In this document: piece after piece, positions 27,854 through 36,711 of the stretch
Layout: the number at the start of each line of letters is the position of its first letter
Numbering within the stretch: the first letter of the stretch is position 1
Assembly: GCA_016708955.1 (NCBI GenBank)
Contig: JADJES010000002.1
Location: forward strand, 420,819 to 484,818
Direction of reading: 5' to 3'
Source: Nitrosomonas sp.
GTDB taxonomy: Bacteria; Pseudomonadota; Gammaproteobacteria; Burkholderiales; Nitrosomonadaceae
DNA length: 64,000 bases
Position numbers and translations under genes: made by a program
The notes under the pieces: model-generated
The model's database searches: none
What the model was told of the DNA's origin: nothing
Seen by the model: the letters and a program-made list of their open reading frames with translations, nothing else

Positions 27854-28800
27854 ATGGCCATGAACCGTATCCAATTCCAAGCAGGCTTGTCCCTACCTGC
27901 ATTCCTTGCGCAGTTTGGCGCAGATGAGCAATGCGCGGATGCATTGGAAGCATCCCGTTGGCCGCAAGGATTCAGCTGCCCAGGCTGCGGCAACGCGAAT
28001 TACTACTTGCTTAAGGTAGGAAAACACAAGAACTTCCAATGCAAGTGCTGCCGGTTACAGACATCTCTGATCGCAGGCACCTTGTTCCAAAGCACGCCTT
28101 GGCGCTAAGCATTTGGTTCTTGGCAATTTATCTGATCAGCCAGCCAAGACCGGCTTGTCGGCACTCGACCTGCGGCAGCTGGGCGTGAGTTACCCCACGG
28201 CTTGGCTGATTCAGCAGAAGCTGATGCAGGCGATGGTCGAACGGGATGCCAAGTATACGCTGTGTGGTAATGTCCAGGCGGATGACGCTTACCTTGGCGG
28301 AGAATTGGCTGGTGGCAAGGCAGGCCGGGCTCGAGAACAAGGTACCTTTTGTGGCGGCGATCTCGCTCAGCGCCGAAGGCCGTCCCCTGTATATTAAAAT
28401 GGCACCGGTTCCTGGTTTTACGCGCAAAGCGGTTTTTGACTGGGCTACCGCTGACCTCGCGCCAGGTTGTATAGTCACTTCCGATGGATTGGGTTGTTTT
28501 GCCGGGGTTACTGATGCTGGCTGTCAGCACCGGGCAATCGTCGCGGACGGTCGCAAGCCTAAGGATTTGCCAGAATTCAACTGGATCAATACGGTTTTGG
28601 GCAACCTCAAAACCAGCCTGGGTGGCGCTTATCATGCATTCGATTTCGCCAAATAGGAACTCGTTACCTCGGTGCGTTTGTTTACCGTTTCAACACGCTT
28701 CCATCGAAGCGCTCCCTCTACGCCTGTTCGTCGCCGCAGCCACTACCGGGCCTCGCCCGGCACGTTGGCTTCGGCAAGCTGCGGAATCTTTCTAATCAGG
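27854..28800 (+). pseudogene. IS1595-family transposase, frameshifted
   Basis: The first 84 residues are intact: MAMNRIQFQ...LAQFGADEQCADALEASRWPQGFSCPGCGN then CKCCRLQTSLIAGTLFQST, the zinc-ribbon head of IS1595 transposases. The ISXO2-like DDE part continues in shifted frames: LRQLGVSYPTAWLIQQKLMQAM, NVQADDAYLGGEL (catalytic Asp), IVTSDGLGCFAGV and NTVLGNLKTSLGGAYHAF. The Lys of HAFDFAK is followed by TAG where one base is missing; the next frame carries GTRYLGAFVYRFN. At least four lesions are visible. No inverted ends were found. Confidence 0.85.
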
Positions 28801-28909
28801 TGAGTTTTTGATTAAACAGCGAGAGATAATCTTTGCATGGGAAGCAGCGTTAACACCTTGGCAACCGCTTAGGTGTAATTACATAAAAAATTCATGACTG
28901 ACTACTAAA

Positions 28910-29021
28910 TTAAGGAAGCTCTGATTAAGTTGATTACATTCATGGTTCGATAAGCTCACCACGAATGTAATCAATATATTACCGCTCTTCCTGTCGAAGG
29001 ATTTAATCAGAGCTTCCTTAA
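28910..29021. repeat. 112-bp MITE with 19-bp perfect inverted ends
   Basis: TTAAGGAAGCTCTGATTAA (28910-28928) is inverted exactly at 29003-29021. A second inner stem (GATTACATTC...GAATGTAATC) and a GGTTCGATAAGCTCACCACGAA core of the kind found in dispersed betaproteobacterial repeats lie inside. It abuts the diiron-protein remnant and probably took out its 5' half. Confidence 0.75.
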
Positions 29022-29500
29022 GACGTTGATTGATGAAACGGATTTTGCATTATCGGCGATGCTACTCTCGGTGTTTGGCGAAGGCAGTTTTTTTATCATT
29101 ACTGCAGTTTCTGCATCAACACGCGCCAGATCCCAGTGACAGGCGAGATAGCGCGGCTGGTTGCTCAGGAGACGAAGCCCGTCACGTTGCGTTTGGTGTT
29201 GCCCATCTCACGCAGCATGTGAGAGAAGATCCGGCATTGCTGGAACGCTTGGCAGAAGCCATTGAACACCGTCATGATACGCTGGCTCATACTGCCGGTC
29301 TTAACGAAGAGGTGTTTGATTCTCTAGTATTATTGGCTGCTGGTTCGTGGCAGCCCGAGATGTTGCGTGCCGGTTGGGGAAAAGTGCAAATACTGATTGC
29401 CGATATGGGGCGGGGGCGTGTGCGGCGTTTGCGTAAGATTGGTTTTGATGGGCAGAAAGCGCAACCGCTCTCTGCCTTGCATACGCGTAATTTTATGTAA
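29022..29500 (+). pseudogene. Ferritin-like diiron protein, C-terminal remnant
   Basis: The readable C-terminal part has the diiron motif DEARHVAFGVAHL, then helices (DPALLERLAEAIEHRHDTLAHTAGLNEEVFDSLVLLAAG) and a tail ADMGRGRVRRLRKIGFD. Upstream frames give DETDFALSAMLLSVFGEG, then a shifted FLHQHAPDP. These are pieces of the same ferritin-like fold, separated by at least two frameshifts. The start of the gene is missing where the MITE and IS1595 remnant lie. Confidence 0.65.
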
Positions 29501-29566
29501 TGGTTTGAATAGCTCTATTACATTGACTGCTGAGTAATAGCAATAATGGCTGAGATAGCAAATCGA

Positions 29567-29929
29567 TTAGCGCATTTTTGCTTCCACGAAGGTTGTTTCC
29601 CGGCTGAAATCATCCCAAATATGGGTAGGCTTGACAAAAGGTGTAGTGGGTACAAGGAATGTTGCGATATCGAAAGCACCACTCAATGAACGGCCAACAG
29701 TATAAGCAATGCCTTTGATGAATCCGACGGTCATTCCATGAATGACACCATCTCTGTTGCCGATGATTATTATCGTTTTAGGTATTTCAACGACCCCAGT
29801 CACAGCATTAGCAAGGCCGGTTCCCAATTTCTCAAGAGCCTTATCAGGATATTCATCTGCAAGTGCTAGATTGGGAGCTGCCAAAAATAGGATAGATATC
29901 ATAAACAGTGCTTGAATCATTTTCTTCAT
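29567..29929 (-). CDS. Exosortase system-associated protein (TIGR04073-like)
   Basis: A 120-residue protein with a signal peptide ending at LALADE. The mature part shows KALEKLGTGLANAVTGVVEIPKTI, then GMTVGFIKGIAYTVGRSLSGAFDIATFLVP. This matches the small family found in genomes with PEP-CTERM/exosortase systems. The PEP-CTERM protein at 24-25.4 kb is a plausible client. The exact role is unknown. Confidence 0.75.
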   Translation of the reverse strand: MKKMIQALFMISILFLAAPNLALADEYPDKALEKLGTGLANAVTGVVEIPKTIIIIGNRDGVIHGMTVGFIKGIAYTVGRSLSGAFDIATFLVPTTPFVKPTHIWDDFSRETTFVEAKMR

Positions 29930-30000
29930 AGTAAATTCCTTAAGTAGATAATAAGTGATTATATTTTTAAAAGTACCCGTAAATTATTTTACTTACCATT

Positions 30001-30513
30001 TCACTGTTTAACAGGTTGTTGCAGAATGCCGATAATTCTCTCTACTTCCCGTTCGATCTGGTTTTCCGGGTGGTTCCGGTTCTGCAGTTCGGTTCTGATC
30101 CGGTAGGCCATTTCCAGAATGAGCAAATCCATAGTGTTTTTCTCGCCTCTTTGCGATGCTTCCTGATATTCCACCTGGAACCGGTTGATGGCACTCATCA
30201 TGGTATCGTTATTAAGATCCATACTGGATAAAATGGAACCCAGTTCATATTTCAAGTTGCTGGATAGTACAGGTTGCGCTGAATTGGAAGCTGATTCGGG
30301 CTGATAAGGAACATACTTCGGTATTAAAACCGATAGCATAATTAACGCGACACCTGCAACTACAGTAGTCGCTACAAAATACCAAAGTTTATATTCCTTT
30401 CCACGTAGTTTAATCATGTTAATACGCTGAAAGCCAAACCGGATTTGGACAGCTATTCCTACAAAAAACAGAATGGCACCAAGTGCCATGATAATAGGTA
30501 CAATCGGATGCAC
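30001..30513 (-). CDS. Uncharacterised two-helix membrane protein
   Basis: A 170-residue protein. Two hydrophobic segments (PIIMALGAILFFVGIAVQIRF and FVATTVVAGVALIMLSVLIP) lie on either side of a short basic stretch. A soluble, mostly helical C-terminal half follows, rich in Glu, Arg and Gln (EMAYRIRTELQNRNHPENQIEREVERII). No family is recognised. It is in the same orientation as the exosortase-associated gene, 71 bp upstream of it. Confidence 0.6.
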   Translation of the reverse strand: MHPIVPIIMALGAILFFVGIAVQIRFGFQRINMIKLRGKEYKLWYFVATTVVAGVALIMLSVLIPKYVPYQPESASNSAQPVLSSNLKYELGSILSSMDLNNDTMMSAINRFQVEYQEASQRGEKNTMDLLILEMAYRIRTELQNRNHPENQIEREVERIIGILQQPVKQ

Positions 30514-30830
30514 AGTTTTACTCCTATGTTCTTATCTTAAAATCCAGTTACAGTTTATGAATAGCCATAATTTCAGCTGCTACCCTGATGGCGATGATTA
30601 CAGATGAATCACCGATCCTGTTCAACTGCATATTCTAACTTAATATGATACTGAGTTATTGTCTGTTTGATAAGTCAATCGATGATCGAGCGTAGAGTAA
30701 TTTGAATCATTAGCAGATATAAGTATAGAAATTGCAAGCGAAGCTTGGATATACGCATGACAAATCTACGCTATCCCCTATTCCCTATCCCATTGAACTA
30801 GGGTTGGAGCTTCGAGTCATTTTCAGATAA
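30514..30830. other. Intergenic region
   Basis: 317 bp, AT-rich, with no gene, hairpin or repeat that I can support. Confidence 0.3.
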
Positions 30831-31460
30831 TCAAAGACTGCTCGGGTATTCAGCATCAGTTTTTTCATTGCTCTTCTTATCTTTGAGTAAACCGATTGCA
30901 AATCGTCGCAACCGTGTGATATTTTCTGGTCCGAAGCCCGTTCGAATTTGACTGCGATCCTCGTCGTAATTCCAGTCGATTATGTAGTGGCAACTTTCTA
31001 TGCTCCAGTGCCCTCGATTGTCCCGAAGAACCTGTTCTGGAGTTGCATGATCTACCGATGTGCTAGTGACACCATAAACAACTTCTCGACTGATCTCCCC
31101 GGTCTTTTCACGGATGGATTCTCTCTCGATCAAAAAGGCCTGGCGGACATAGGGGAAGTTGAGATAGTGATTCAACTGCTCAGGTTTATCTTTAACCAAG
31201 GCATTGCGAATCACTGTGCGGCTTGGTACCGCATAGCAACCATTTCTTTTCCTGCACTGAAATCGGCTACACGCGTTGTTGCCAAGCGATTGCGCCCATA
31301 GAGCAATATCCTTGTAGCCGCGCATCCCGCAGAGAATGGCTGATGCTGACAGTGAGAGAATCGTGGGTAGCTGATGCTTCTTTCCTTGCGCTCTAAGGGG
31401 ATCATCAATCTCTTTGAAGTAATCGTAAAGAGATAACGTCTGGTTGGCTGTCAGTTTCAT
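30831..31460 (-). pseudogene. ISAs1-family transposase with internal deletion
   Basis: The N-terminal ~100 residues (YFKEIDDPLRAQGKKHQLPTILSLSASAILCGMRGYKDIALWA) and the C-terminal ~100 residues (IREKTGEISREVVYGVTS, NRGHWSIESCHYIIDWNYDEDRSQIRTG) of an ISAs1 transposase are joined in frame at 209 residues; family members are about 370. The missing middle includes most of the catalytic core. Confidence 0.85.
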
Positions 31461-31480
31461 TCTCGCTCTTCCTGTCAGGG

Positions 31481-31531
31481 TTATTTTTACGTTTCAATTC
31501 AAAATACTTGGGTAGCGTGAAACCGCCGTGG
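31481..31531. repeat. ISAs1 end sequence, duplicated at 43.6 kb
   Basis: A ~50-bp segment (core ATACTTGGGTAGCGTGAAA) just upstream of the ISAs1 transposase start is ~88% identical to 43608-43660, where no transposase remains. It most likely marks the left end of ISAs1. Confidence 0.6.
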
Positions 31532-31608
31532 TATTGTGGTTCATTACGAAACTGAAGTGGCGGATTTCGCACCAATTTTTCGTTTTATTTCCTGCCCTGT
31601 TTCGTCAA

Positions 31609-33240
31609 AAACGTCAATTTCTCGTGGTTCATATGAGGTCCTTTCGCTAACGAGACGAGTCAGTCAGATGACGCAGCTTGACTCAACACTAACGCACATT
31701 GCAGTAGACGCCACCCCTGATCATGAAAGAAACTTTGAGGTGGGAGGTGGCGGGGAGAGGTCGCACAGATTTTTTGGTGACTTGATCCCGCACTCTAACG
31801 TGACCCGCCGAACTGACTCGAACCCCGGATTGCTTCCATAGAGAGCGCACGTTAAACAGGCCGAAGGCAGATAATTACCTTCAGGCATTTTCAGTTCCGG
31901 CATCCGCCGCCTTCCATTCACGAGTATAAATTGAATGGAGGAATTATGGAATTGGTCGCGCTTTACAAACGTGTTATTGGACTCGATGTGCATCAAGCAC
32001 AGATTACGGCCTGCGCACTGATCGAAGAATGCGACGGTTTGATACGAATTGAGTAGCGTCAATTTGGTACATTCAAGAAAGACCGACGCGCTGGCGCAGT
32101 GGGTGGTTCAATTGCAGCCTGACGAAGTTGTGATGGAAAGCACCGGCATCTACTGGAAAAGTCCTTACGCGGCATTGGAGGCGGCAGGCATTCGTGCAAA
32201 AGTCGTGAACGCCCGGCATGTCAAAAATGTTCCCGGACGCAAAACAGATATCAACGATGCACAATGGCTGGCAACGTTGTCGCGTGCCGGATTGCTGCGT
32301 GCATCGTTTATTCCGCCCGCAAAAATGCGCGAATTGCGTTTGATTGCCCGGCAACGGCAGAAGCTGACCGGACAGCTTGCATCTGAAAAGAATCGTTTAC
32401 ACAAGATTCTCGCCGATGGCGGCATACGCCTGGGTGTCGTGGTCAGCGATGTTCATGGACAATCGGCCCGCGCCATGATCAAGGCGCTTATCGCAAACAA
32501 AATGCCCCAGGAGGTTTTGAAATTCGCATCACGACGGCTCAAAGCCAGCCGTGAAGAATTGTTCGATGCCTTGCAGGGAGAATTAACCGAAAGCCACCGC
32601 TTCGTGCTCAATGAATTGATGCAGCATATCGAGGAAATCGAACAACGCATCGCTCGGTTTGACCAACGCTTGCTTGCCGGACTGGAAAGCGAACACAACT
32701 GGCTGGTGTTACTGCAAACCCTGCCCGGTGTCGATCTCATCGGCGCGGCCATGCTGCTGGTAGAAATCGGCAACAATATGGATGCCTTTGGCAGCGCGGA
32801 TCGCCTGTGTTCATGGGTTGGTATCTGTCCAGGCAATAACGAATCAGCAGGTAAGCATAAATCCGGGCGGACACGCAAAAGGCAACGCTTATGTTCGTCG
32901 TCTTCTATGTGAATTTGCTCACGCTGCCAGCCGAACCACTTCTGCTTTTAAAGCAAAGTTCAGCTCACTCATCGTGCGCCGTGGATACAAGCGCGCCATT
33001 GTGGCACTGGGACACAAAATATTACGCACCATCTTCTTCATGTTCAAGCGGCGCCAACATTACCGGGACAGCGCCACTGACTATGAGAAACTTTCGGTTC
33101 AGCGTAATGCTGCACGTTGGATCAAAACGCTGATTCAACACGGCTTTATCAAAACAGCGCAAGCCTAATTTGCGCCAATTGTTATATGGTCTTAGCTGGC
33201 CAGGATTACTTGCGCCTGTTTAGTGGTTTCTTTCACGTTA
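31609..33240 (+). mobile_element. IS110-family element, copy 2 (first of a tandem pair)
   Basis: The unit runs from AAAACGTCAATTTCTCGTGG to TTTCTTTCACGTTA and is followed at once by an almost identical unit. Only a handful of bases differ between the two. The ~340 bp ahead of the transposase carries the same hairpin and purine-rich GGTGGGAGGTGGCGGGGAG block as copy 1. Confidence 0.8.
31946..33168 (+). pseudogene. IS110 transposase/recombinase, copy 2
   Basis: Same protein as copy 3, with three lesions. An amber codon at 32053 replaces the CAG of copy 3. A two-base loss near 32088 (GACGCGCTGG instead of GACGCGCGCTGG) is shared with copy 3. An extra A near 32880 (AAAA versus AAA) throws the last ~100 codons out of frame. 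Between the second and third lesion the frame is open and includes MESTGIYWKS, GRKTDINDAQWLATLSRAG and LPGVDLIGAAMLLVEIG. Confidence 0.85.
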
Positions 33241-33322
33241 AAAACGTCAATTTCTCGTGGTTCATATGAGGTCCTTTCGCTAACGAGACGAGTCAGTCAG
33301 ATGACGCAGCTTGACTCAACAC

Positions 33323-33577
33323 TAACGCACATTGCAGTAGACGCCACCCCTGATCATGAAAGAAACTTTGAGGTGGGAGGTGGCGGGGAGAGGTCGCACA
33401 GATTTTTGGTGACTTGATCCCGCACTCTAACGTGACCCGCCGAACTGACTCGAACCCCGGATTGCTTCCATAGAGAGCGCACGTTAAACAGGCCGAAGGC
33501 AGATAATTGCCTTCAGGCATTCTCAGTTCCGGCATCCGCCGCCTTCCATTCACGAGTATAAATTGAATGGAGGAATT
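33323..33577 (+). ncRNA. Candidate bridge RNA region of IS110 copy 3
   Basis: IS110-group elements encode a structured bridge RNA in the long non-coding end upstream of the recombinase. This leader is non-coding, conserved in all three copies, and contains stems such as GAAGGCA-gataat-TGCCTTC (about 33495-33514). The call rests on position and family knowledge; boundaries and guide loops are not resolved. Confidence 0.4.
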
Positions 33578-34799
33578 ATGGAATTGGTCGCGCTTTACAA
33601 ACGTGTTATTGGACTCGATGTGCATCAAGCACAGATTACGGCCTGCGCACTGATCGAAGAATGCGACGGTTTGATACGAATTGAGCAGCGTCAATTTGGT
33701 ACATTCAAGAAAGACCGACGCGCTGGCGCAGTGGGTGGTTCAATTGCAGCCTGACGAAGTTGTGATGGAAAGCACCGGCATCTACTGGAAAAGTCCTTAC
33801 GCGGCATTGGAGGCGACAGGCATTCGTGCAAAAGTCGTGAACGCCCGGCATGTCAAAAATGTTCCCGGACGCAAAACAGATATCAACGATGCACAATGGC
33901 TGGCAACGTTGTCGCGTGCCGGATTGCTGCGTGCATCGTTTATTCCGCCCGCAAAAATGCGCGAATTGCGTTTGATTGCCCGGCAACGGCAAAAGCTGAC
34001 CGGACAGCTTGCATCTGAAAAGAATCGTTTACACAAGATTCTCGCCGATGGCGGCATACGCCTGGGTGTCGTGGTCAGCGATGTTCATGGACAATCGGCC
34101 CGCGCCATGATCAAGGCGCTTATCGCAAACAAAATGCCCCAGGAGGTTTTGAAATTCGCATCACGACGGCTCAAAGCCAGCCGTGAAGAATTGTTCGATG
34201 CCTTGCAGGGAGAATTAACCGAAAGCCACCGCTTCGTGCTCAATGAATTGATGCAGCATATCGAGGAAATCGAACAACGCATCGCTCGGTTTGACCAACG
34301 CTTGCTTGCCGGACTGGAAAGCGAACACAACTGGCTGGTGTTACTGCAAACCCTACCCGGTGTCGATCTCATCGGCGCGGCCATGCTGCTGGTAGAAATC
34401 GGCAACAATATGGATGCCTTTGGCAGCGCGGATCGCCTGTGTTCATGGGTTGGTATCTGTCCAGGCAATAACGAATCAGCAGGTAAGCATAAATCCGGGC
34501 GGACACGCAAAGGCAACGCTTATGTTCGTCGTCTTCTATGTGAATTTGCTCACGCTGCCAGCCGAACCACTTCTGCTTTTAAAGCAAAGTTCAGCTCACT
34601 CATCGTGCGCCGTGGATACAAGCGCGCCATTGTAGCACTGGGACACAAAATATTACGCACCATCTTCTTCATGTTCAAGCGGCGCGAACATTACCGGGAC
34701 AGCGCCACTGACTATGAGAAACTTTCGGTTCAGCGTAATGCTGCACGTTGGATCAAAACGCTGATTCAACACGGCTTTATCAAAACAGCGCAAGCCTAA
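33578..34799 (+). pseudogene. IS110 transposase/recombinase, copy 3 (one 2-bp lesion)
   Basis: Serine-type DEDD recombinase that needs a bridge RNA to pair donor and target. The start follows GGAGG. The N-terminal RuvC-like domain has GLDVHQ (D), MESTGIYW (E) and DINDAQW (D...D). The C-terminal Transposase_20 domain has LPGVDLIGAAML and GICPGNNESAGKHKSGRTRKG with its conserved Ser region. A two-base loss near 33718 separates the first ~46 codons from the rest; copy 1 preserves the full sequence and shows that RRALAQW is ancestral. Apart from this the 372-residue second part is open to the end. Confidence 0.85.
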
Positions 34800-34871
34800 T
34801 TTGCGCCAATTGTTATATGGTCTTAGCTGGCCAGGATTACTTGCGCCTGTTTAGTGGTTTCTTTCACGTTA

Positions 34872-34920
34872 AAGGTCTCTGGAAAAACCGGAGCTATTCA
34901 AATCGAAATTCTCCTGATTT
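34872..34920. other. Short flank after IS110 copy 3
   Basis: Non-coding. It joins the IS right end to the duplicated upstream element that follows. Confidence 0.3.
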
Positions 34921-35048
34921 TATAGTATCAATGTCCTGATAATCAATGATATATCAACTATATTCATTAGATTATTATTGTGATCTAATGAAGAATGGCA
35001 ATTGTGTGAGGGATCAATAATGAAACTGATCGTTAAATAGCACGGGAA
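34921..35048. repeat. Upstream element A, duplicated at 36488-36616
   Basis: Shares long stretches with 36488-36616: ATAGTAT-AATGTCCT, GA-ATATCAACTATATT, GATCAATAAT and GAT-CGTTAAATA-CA-GGGAA. I estimate two-thirds identity over 128 bp. It lies about 310 bp ahead of the TupA-type gene. Its conservation in a non-coding context suggests a promoter or operator. Confidence 0.65.
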
Positions 35049-35359
35049 AATAGTTGGCGCGTGACACTGCCGCTACAGCTACAGCGTTAAAAACAGATTC
35101 AAAATGCTCATTTGTTACACATAAATTGTGCATTCTCGCCTGTTTTGGCTTGCATTGGTTGCTTCAAATACGTTTCAACGAATGAAATGGACTCTCCCCC
35201 AACGGTATAAAATCAGCCATATTGAAAGCTGGAAAACCGGTCGATCAAAAGGAAGGAAAAATCTATTATGAATATTACAACCATTGGATGCGCAAGTTAA
35301 GTCAGGCTGAAGAACAATATTACGGATTATGTAATTTCAATCCAAGAAAGGAGATGGGA

Positions 35360-36352
35360 ATGTCGCGTACTTTGGATAATAGAATTGATCACCTTTATGA
35401 ATATGGGGGACTTCTTCTGGTCGTTGGGAGGGTGCTAAGGCGCTTGGTGTCGCCCATGCGTTTTTTGATGAGCCCTGTCTTATTTGCTAAACTTGAGATG
35501 CTGCTGCGGCTGGGCTACTGGCCTGATTTGAAACATCCCGAGTCGTTCAATGAAAAGATCTGTTGTAGGAAATTGTTCGCGCCTCATCCTTTGTCCACGG
35601 TAGTTACCGATAAATATGCCGTGAGGGAATATATTGTTGCGAGAACTGGCCGATTGGATTTGCTAAATAATTTGTATTTTTGCGGGACTAACCCGGAAAA
35701 GATCCCCTTTGATGATTTGCCGGAAAAATTTGTCATCAAAGCTACTCATGGTTCGGGGTGGACCATTGTCGTATCTGATAAGAACAGAGTAGAGCGCGAT
35801 AAGATCATCGAGCAATGCCGTGTTTGGCTGGGGGAAAAATATAGCGAGGCTTCAAAAAATTACTCTGAGAAACATTATGATTTGATCGAGCCAAGGATTA
35901 TCGTAGAGAAGTTCATTGAAGACCCTACTTTTAATTTGCCGTTAGACTATAAATTTTTTTGTTTTCATGGAAAAGTTTTTTGCACAAGAGTTGTTATAAG
36001 GAGCATGGATTTAGTTCATTTCAAAGAAATTCATTATGATGCGAACTGGGAAGAGATGAATTTTAGGTGGGAAGCTCCGAGAGCTCAAAGTTTTCCCAGG
36101 CCTAAGCTTCTTCAGGAAATGATTGTTGTTTCGGAGCAGATTTCGAGGGAGTTTGATTTTTGTCGGGTTGATTTATACTGTCCTGATGATAAGAAAGTAA
36201 TTTTTGGTGAAGTCACTTTAACTCCGGAAAGCGGCCTATCTCCTTTTATTCCGAGGGAATGGGACTATCGTTTTGGAGAGAAATGGCAGTGGAGTCCTGC
36301 GTCGCGCGGACAAGAACTAACCACTTTCGGCACGCCAGAAGCCGACGAATAA
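35360..36352 (+). CDS. TupA-like ATP-grasp protein
   Basis: A 330-residue member of the ATPgrasp_TupA family, usually found in capsule, exopolysaccharide or teichuronopeptide clusters. It has PESFNEKICCRKLF, VTDKYAVREYI, FVIKATHGSGWTIVVSDKN (ATP-binding loop), DYKFFCFHGKVFC and a C-terminal DFCRVDLYCPDDKKVIFGEVTLTPESGL (metal/ATP acid cluster). I start it at ATG 35360, seven bases after AAGGAG (35348-35353). An in-frame opening at 35222 (TTG) would add 46 residues without a ribosome-binding site. Substrate unknown; probably adds an amino acid to a polymer. Confidence 0.82.
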   Translation: MSRTLDNRIDHLYEYGGLLLVVGRVLRRLVSPMRFLMSPVLFAKLEMLLRLGYWPDLKHPESFNEKICCRKLFAPHPLSTVVTDKYAVREYIVARTGRLDLLNNLYFCGTNPEKIPFDDLPEKFVIKATHGSGWTIVVSDKNRVERDKIIEQCRVWLGEKYSEASKNYSEKHYDLIEPRIIVEKFIEDPTFNLPLDYKFFCFHGKVFCTRVVIRSMDLVHFKEIHYDANWEEMNFRWEAPRAQSFPRPKLLQEMIVVSEQISREFDFCRVDLYCPDDKKVIFGEVTLTPESGLSPFIPREWDYRFGEKWQWSPASRGQELTTFGTPEADE

Positions 36353-36487
36353 ATTTGGGTATTCTTCCTCGATATCACAGCAAAATTTCGCGGTTGTGGT
36401 AGAGGTCTTGTTAATTGTGCGGCAATCCTTGGAAGACTACTTTTCTGGGGAAACTTAAGCTGTCGACAGATCAGCTTTATAATATCA
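36353..36487. other. Spacer after the TupA-type gene
   Basis: Non-coding; no terminator hairpin that I trust. Confidence 0.3.
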
Positions 36488-36616
36488 TATAGTATAAATG
36501 TCCTAGTTAGAAATGACATATCAACTATATTTACTAAATTCATATTGTGTTTAAATGAAAAAAGGTAATAGTATGAGATGATCAATAATAGGATTGATCA
36601 TTAAATAACATGGGAA
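36488..36616. repeat. Upstream element B, duplicate of 34921-35048
   Basis: Diverged copy of the sequence ahead of the TupA-type gene, now about 95 bp ahead of the HAF-repeat gene. Both copies point the same way relative to their downstream genes. Confidence 0.65.
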
Positions 36617-36711
36617 GTGAAAGTTACGGATGGATTAAGCTTTACGCGGTATATGAGTGTTTCGTGGAGAGCTGAAAGAAAACCCCTGATTGTTGGAGAG
36701 AAAAGAATATT

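Larger units (their letters stand above)
33241..34871 (+). mobile_element. IS110-family element, copy 3 (second of a tandem pair)
   Basis: Directly abuts copy 2 with no spacer (CACGTTA then AAAACGTCAA). Head-to-tail units of this kind arise from IS dimers or circle integration, or from unequal recombination. The right boundary follows from the shared end with copies 1 and 2; no inverted repeats or target duplications are expected for this family. Confidence 0.8.
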
